Shown piece by piece: positions 29,047-32,887 of a stretch of DNA of 32,887 nucleotides. Positions within the stretch are counted from its first letter, which is position 1; every line of letters begins with the position of its first letter. Location of the stretch: NCBI GenBank assembly GCA_017694345.1, contig JADIMY010000078.1:1-32887 (forward strand). Direction: 5' to 3'. The stretch is from Candidatus Onthovivens merdipullorum. Its GTDB lineage: Bacteria > Bacillota_I > Bacilli_A > RFN20 > CAG-826. The notes below the pieces were generated by a model that saw nothing but the letters and a program-made list of their open reading frames with translations, was not told the origin of the DNA and did no database searches. The translations under genes were made by a program, and so were the position numbers.

Positions 29047-30555
29047 TTATTTAACTTGACTTATATAATTTAAAACATCAGAAATTTTATTTATGATATC
29101 ACTAGCTATCACACTGTTTTCATTAATTGTTTCAATAGCAAAATCACTAGCTTTTCCTAAAATATAACTAGCTAAACTTACTTCTTTAAGTAAATCGATG
29201 TTTTTAACGACCATACCTAAAGTAATTCCACTTAAAACATCTCCACTTCCACCCTTTGCTAAAGATGGGTTGCCTGTAATATTAAAATAAAAAGTTTTAC
29301 CATCACTTGCTACACTTGTTTCACTTTTTAAATTAATGATAACTTTATATTTATTAGTAAACTCTTTTAAATAAGATAATGTTTCTAAATTTAAACATTT
29401 AATTTCTTTATTAATTAGTCTAGAAAATTCTTTTATATGCGGTGTTAATATTACATCACATTTATGAGTTACTAATGCATCTATTCCATACTTAGATAAA
29501 CTATTAATTCCATCAGCATCTATAATAAGTTTACCTTCATAATTATTTAATAAATAAACTATAACTTTATAAACTTCTTCGCTTATTCCTATTCCCATTC
29601 CAATTGCTATAGCATTCATTTTTAATAAACTATCTAAATCATCTTTATTAAACTTTATATGTCCATCATTATCACTCATCCCTTTATACATTATTTCAGG
29701 ATAATGAAGACTATATAATGGAACTAAAGATTGAGGTATACATAATGTAGTGTATCCTACCCCACATCTTAATGCGCTTATAGCATTATAAGAAAGTAAT
29801 ATACTACCTAAATATTCTTTACACCCACCAATTAAAGCTACTCTACCATAAGTACCTTTATTAGAAATTCTTTCTCTTTTAGGAAAAAACCTTGCAAAAT
29901 CCAACTTATTTAAACAAAAACAGTTATTATTAATATCACTTCCATCAAGTCCTATATGAACAATTCTTACTTTATTAAAGTAGTTTCTCCCTCGATTTAT
30001 GATAAAACCAATCTTATAGAACTCAATTGTATATAGATAATCGCATTTAAAAGCGATACCCATTATCTCGCCAGTACTTCCATTAACTCCACTAGGAATA
30101 TCAATACTAATTTTTAATCCATTAAAACTATTTAATATATTGATAACTTCTTTATATTCTCCACTTATCTCTTTATTTAGTCCACTACCAAATATGGCAT
30201 CAACATAAATATCATATTGATCAACTAAATTATCGATAAATTTACCTTTGTTAGCGATATATTCTTCTTGATAAAACTTTGCTTCTAAATTTTTTATTTC
30301 TTTATTTTTCTCGATTTGATAAATATTAACTTCATAGTTATGTTTTAATAGTTCATTAGCTAAAACATAACCATCTCCAGCATTTCCTCCTCGACCAGTA
30401 ACTATTAAAACTTTACTATCTTTAGCTAAATATTTTTTAATTTCTTTATAAATACCAACTCCAGCTCTTTTCATTAATTCTTTTGAAGCAATTCCTTTTT
30501 TTATTGTGATTTCATCAATATTTTTAGCCTCTATATCATTAATAATATTAATCAT
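29047..30555 (-). CDS. nnr: bifunctional NAD(P)H-hydrate epimerase / ADP-dependent NAD(P)H-hydrate dehydratase
   Basis: YjeF-N (VTGRGGNAGDGYVLANELLKHNYEV) plus carbohydrate-kinase-like C-domain (GNPSLAKGGSGDVLSGITLGM). Confidence 0.93.
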   Translation of the reverse strand: MINIINDIEAKNIDEITIKKGIASKELMKRAGVGIYKEIKKYLAKDSKVLIVTGRGGNAGDGYVLANELLKHNYEVNIYQIEKNKEIKNLEAKFYQEEYIANKGKFIDNLVDQYDIYVDAIFGSGLNKEISGEYKEVINILNSFNGLKISIDIPSGVNGSTGEIMGIAFKCDYLYTIEFYKIGFIINRGRNYFNKVRIVHIGLDGSDINNNCFCLNKLDFARFFPKRERISNKGTYGRVALIGGCKEYLGSILLSYNAISALRCGVGYTTLCIPQSLVPLYSLHYPEIMYKGMSDNDGHIKFNKDDLDSLLKMNAIAIGMGIGISEEVYKVIVYLLNNYEGKLIIDADGINSLSKYGIDALVTHKCDVILTPHIKEFSRLINKEIKCLNLETLSYLKEFTNKYKVIINLKSETSVASDGKTFYFNITGNPSLAKGGSGDVLSGITLGMVVKNIDLLKEVSLASYILGKASDFAIETINENSVIASDIINKISDVLNYISQVK

Positions 30556-30563
30556 AGTGCCTC

Positions 30564-32804
30564 CTAAATAATCTCTCTAGATTTATGACAAGTTAAATAT
30601 ATTATTTGATATTTCTTTGATAATTCTTTTAATAAATCTATAGCTTTTTTAATATGAGATTCATCTAAATTAGTAAATGAATCATCTAAAATTATAAAAG
30701 GTTTTTCTTTATTATAAATGATATTAATTAAAGCAAATCTAAGAATTAAACTAACAAAATCTAAATAACCTTTAGATAATAAATTTATATCTAGTCCACT
30801 ACCACTATTAGTGTCTAAAATTAGTTTAAAATCAGAATTAACATTAAAACTATTTATTCCTTTAACATCTTCCTTTTTTAAAATAGGATTAATAAAATCG
30901 GTTAATGGCTTAACATATTTTGCATTTAAATTCGTATAACTTGAAATAAAAAACTCTTTAGTTAGTTCAAGTAATTTTGTTTTTTCTTCTAATTCTTTTA
31001 AACTCTCTTCTTTATATTTAATTAATTCTTTGTTATCTTCAACTTTTTCATATGTAAACATTAGTTCATTGTTTAACTTTGATTTTAAAGATATTAAATC
31101 ACTATTAATTTTACTAAGTTCATCATTGTTATTTTTACTTTCAAGATTTAATTTTTCTAAATCGATATTTTCATTTTTACTAAATAAATTCTCATTATTA
31201 TTTTTTAAATTTAAAAGTTTATTATTACAAACTTCTAATTCTGTATTTAACTTTCTTAATTCTTTTAAATTATATCTTGCATCAATTAAATTAAAATTAG
31301 TGTCATTAAAATTATAGTGTTTATAAAATTCTTTAATCTTGAACTCTAAATCTTTTATTTTTGCCTCGTAATCGCTTTTATTTTTATAAAAACCCTCTAA
31401 AACTAAATTATTTTTTAAAAATAACTCATAATTCGTATTAAATTTAGCTATTGATTCATCTAAATTTTCTAGATTAAATTTACATTTTTTTATTACTTCA
31501 ATAGCTTCTATTGAAGGGATAATTTTTTCAATTTTAATTTCCTCCACTTCGTTTTTCTTAGTTTTACTTTTATAAAATAAAAATAATAAAACGCTTCCGG
31601 TAAGAATAAAAATAACACCTAAAATTGTTGCTATAATTAAGCCATAAGTAGAATTGCTAACAAAAATAAGACTTAGAAACGAGATAAGGCATAAAGCATA
31701 GAAAACTAAAGAAGAAAAAAGAAACTTCTTATTTCTAGTAAATTCTTCTTTAACCTCATTAATTTTTGTTTCATATATTTTTTCTTTTTTATTAATATTT
31801 TCTTTATCGATTTTATTAGGAGTGTAACCATTAAATAACACTAAATTTTCTTTTTCTGTGTTTTCGATATTCTTTAAATTATTATTTTGTTCTTTTATTA
31901 GATTAGTTACTTGATTTTTATTATTTTCATACTCGTTTAAAATTTCTTCGTTAATATCTGCATTATTAAAATATTTCTTAATTCCGCTAATATCTTTTTC
32001 ATATTTAGCCTTATTTTCTTTAAGATTATTATAGTCATTTATAACTTTTAAATTAGCGTAAGAATTATTGATTATATCTTTATTTTTGTTTAGTTGTTCT
32101 TTTCTATTTTCAAGGTTATTTATTTTATTTTTTACCTCATTTATTTCGCTTTCAATATTATTATGCTCAAGGATATAATCCTTTAAATCTTTAATTTCTT
32201 TTTGAATCTTTTTATATTCATTATTATCAGCTCGACCTTTAGGGCTAATTAGCTTTATATCGCTATCGATTTTACTAATAATTTCAGGGTAAATGTCGAT
32301 ATCAACAATATGCCCTACAACTTTATGAATTGAGTCTTTTAAAGAATCGTTTGTATCTTTATTATTTTTAAAATCGATAAAATTTTGTTCAATAAAACAA
32401 GTCTTTTTAAAAGTTTCAAAATTTACTCCTAGTAAACTTTCTCCAATAGGTCTATCTAATTCATCTATTTTTATCTCGTTAAAAGATTTTAAATCGATAA
32501 CTTTTAAAGTTTCATTAAAAGTTCTTTTACCTTTGCTAGAGTAAATTCTTTCAATCCTATATTTATTTAAATTATCGAGTTCAATTTCGATATACCCACC
32601 AAAACTAGTTTCACCCCAGGTTTTATACATATTTACTAACTCAAAATCTACTTTTGTTCCATATAAAATGACTAAGATAAAATTAGTTAAAGTAGTTTTA
32701 CCATTTCCATTATCTTTAATAATCGAAGTTAAATCGCTTTTAAAATTAAGATCAAAATTTTTAAGTACTCCAAAATTATTTATGTGTAAACTAAGTAATT
32801 TCAT
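30564..32804 (-). CDS. SbcC/YhaN-like AAA ATPase with coiled coil and internal transmembrane hairpin
   Basis: LHINNFGVLKNFDLNF..IKDNGNGKTTLTNFILVILYG; LLSKGYLDFVSLILRFALI signature-like; FIILDDSFTNLD Walker B; central FLFSSLVFYALCLISFLSLIFV...YGLIIATILGVIFILTGSVLLFLFY. Confidence 0.85.
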   Translation of the reverse strand: MKLLSLHINNFGVLKNFDLNFKSDLTSIIKDNGNGKTTLTNFILVILYGTKVDFELVNMYKTWGETSFGGYIEIELDNLNKYRIERIYSSKGKRTFNETLKVIDLKSFNEIKIDELDRPIGESLLGVNFETFKKTCFIEQNFIDFKNNKDTNDSLKDSIHKVVGHIVDIDIYPEIISKIDSDIKLISPKGRADNNEYKKIQKEIKDLKDYILEHNNIESEINEVKNKINNLENRKEQLNKNKDIINNSYANLKVINDYNNLKENKAKYEKDISGIKKYFNNADINEEILNEYENNKNQVTNLIKEQNNNLKNIENTEKENLVLFNGYTPNKIDKENINKKEKIYETKINEVKEEFTRNKKFLFSSLVFYALCLISFLSLIFVSNSTYGLIIATILGVIFILTGSVLLFLFYKSKTKKNEVEEIKIEKIIPSIEAIEVIKKCKFNLENLDESIAKFNTNYELFLKNNLVLEGFYKNKSDYEAKIKDLEFKIKEFYKHYNFNDTNFNLIDARYNLKELRKLNTELEVCNNKLLNLKNNNENLFSKNENIDLEKLNLESKNNNDELSKINSDLISLKSKLNNELMFTYEKVEDNKELIKYKEESLKELEEKTKLLELTKEFFISSYTNLNAKYVKPLTDFINPILKKEDVKGINSFNVNSDFKLILDTNSGSGLDINLLSKGYLDFVSLILRFALINIIYNKEKPFIILDDSFTNLDESHIKKAIDLLKELSKKYQIIYLTCHKSREII

Positions 32805-32887
32805 TTTATTTCACTTTCACTAAAATATTTAGTTCCTAGTTCTAATATTTTGTTTTTAGTCTCTTCACTAAGCGAACTATTTAATAG
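32801..32887 (-). CDS. partial CDS (C-terminal end), likely SbcD/YhaO-like metallophosphoesterase by gene order
   Basis: Open minus-strand frame ...LLNSSLSEETKNKILELGTKYFSESEIK* ending in TGA that overlaps the downstream ATG (ATGA). Function inferred only from synteny. Confidence 0.55.
   Translation of the reverse strand, partial: LLNSSLSEETKNKILELGTKYFSESEIK

Noticed and set aside
31030-31317. Plus-strand ORF inside the SbcC/YhaN-like gene
   Set aside because: Leu/Ser/Phe-rich antisense of a Lys/Glu/Asn-rich coiled coil.
1-32887. CRISPR arrays, tRNA/rRNA genes, IS elements, phage genes
   Set aside because: No regularly spaced repeats, no tRNA/rRNA signatures, and no transposase, integrase or phage structural proteins in the ORFs.

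Overview
The window is a low-GC, Gram-positive (Bacilli/Mollicutes-like) chromosomal segment; the taxonomic placement is inference. Left half (~1.0-16.0 kb, minus strand): an almost complete S10-spc-alpha ribosomal operon (rpsJ to rplQ, with secY, adk, map, infA, rpmJ, rpoA). It has a clear promoter and a structured 5' leader, ends in an intrinsic terminator, and has no rpmD (L30) between rpsE and rplO. Right half (accessory): a decayed fused ABC ATPase/permease gene (two in-frame TAA codons and a one-base frameshift in a T run); a DUF4143-type AAA ATPase; a PacL-type P-type cation ATPase behind a probable yybP-ykoY (Mn2+) riboswitch; a cluster of two paralogous thioredoxin-fold lipoproteins plus a membrane-anchored secreted endonuclease I-like protein; and a minus-strand operon encoding an SbcD/YhaO-like tail (partial), an SbcC/YhaN-like ATPase with a transmembrane hairpin inside its coiled coil, bifunctional NAD(P)HX epimerase/dehydratase, and a 1008-aa MFS transporter fused to a GH2 glycosidase. 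The strongest candidates for something undescribed are the MFS-GH2 fusion and the thioredoxin-lipoprotein/nuclease cassette. A recurring 16-23 nt DNA motif, AAAAA(C/G)CYTGCAAAA(Y)YCAACT, also merits a genome-wide check. All calls come from reading the sequence; no database search was run.
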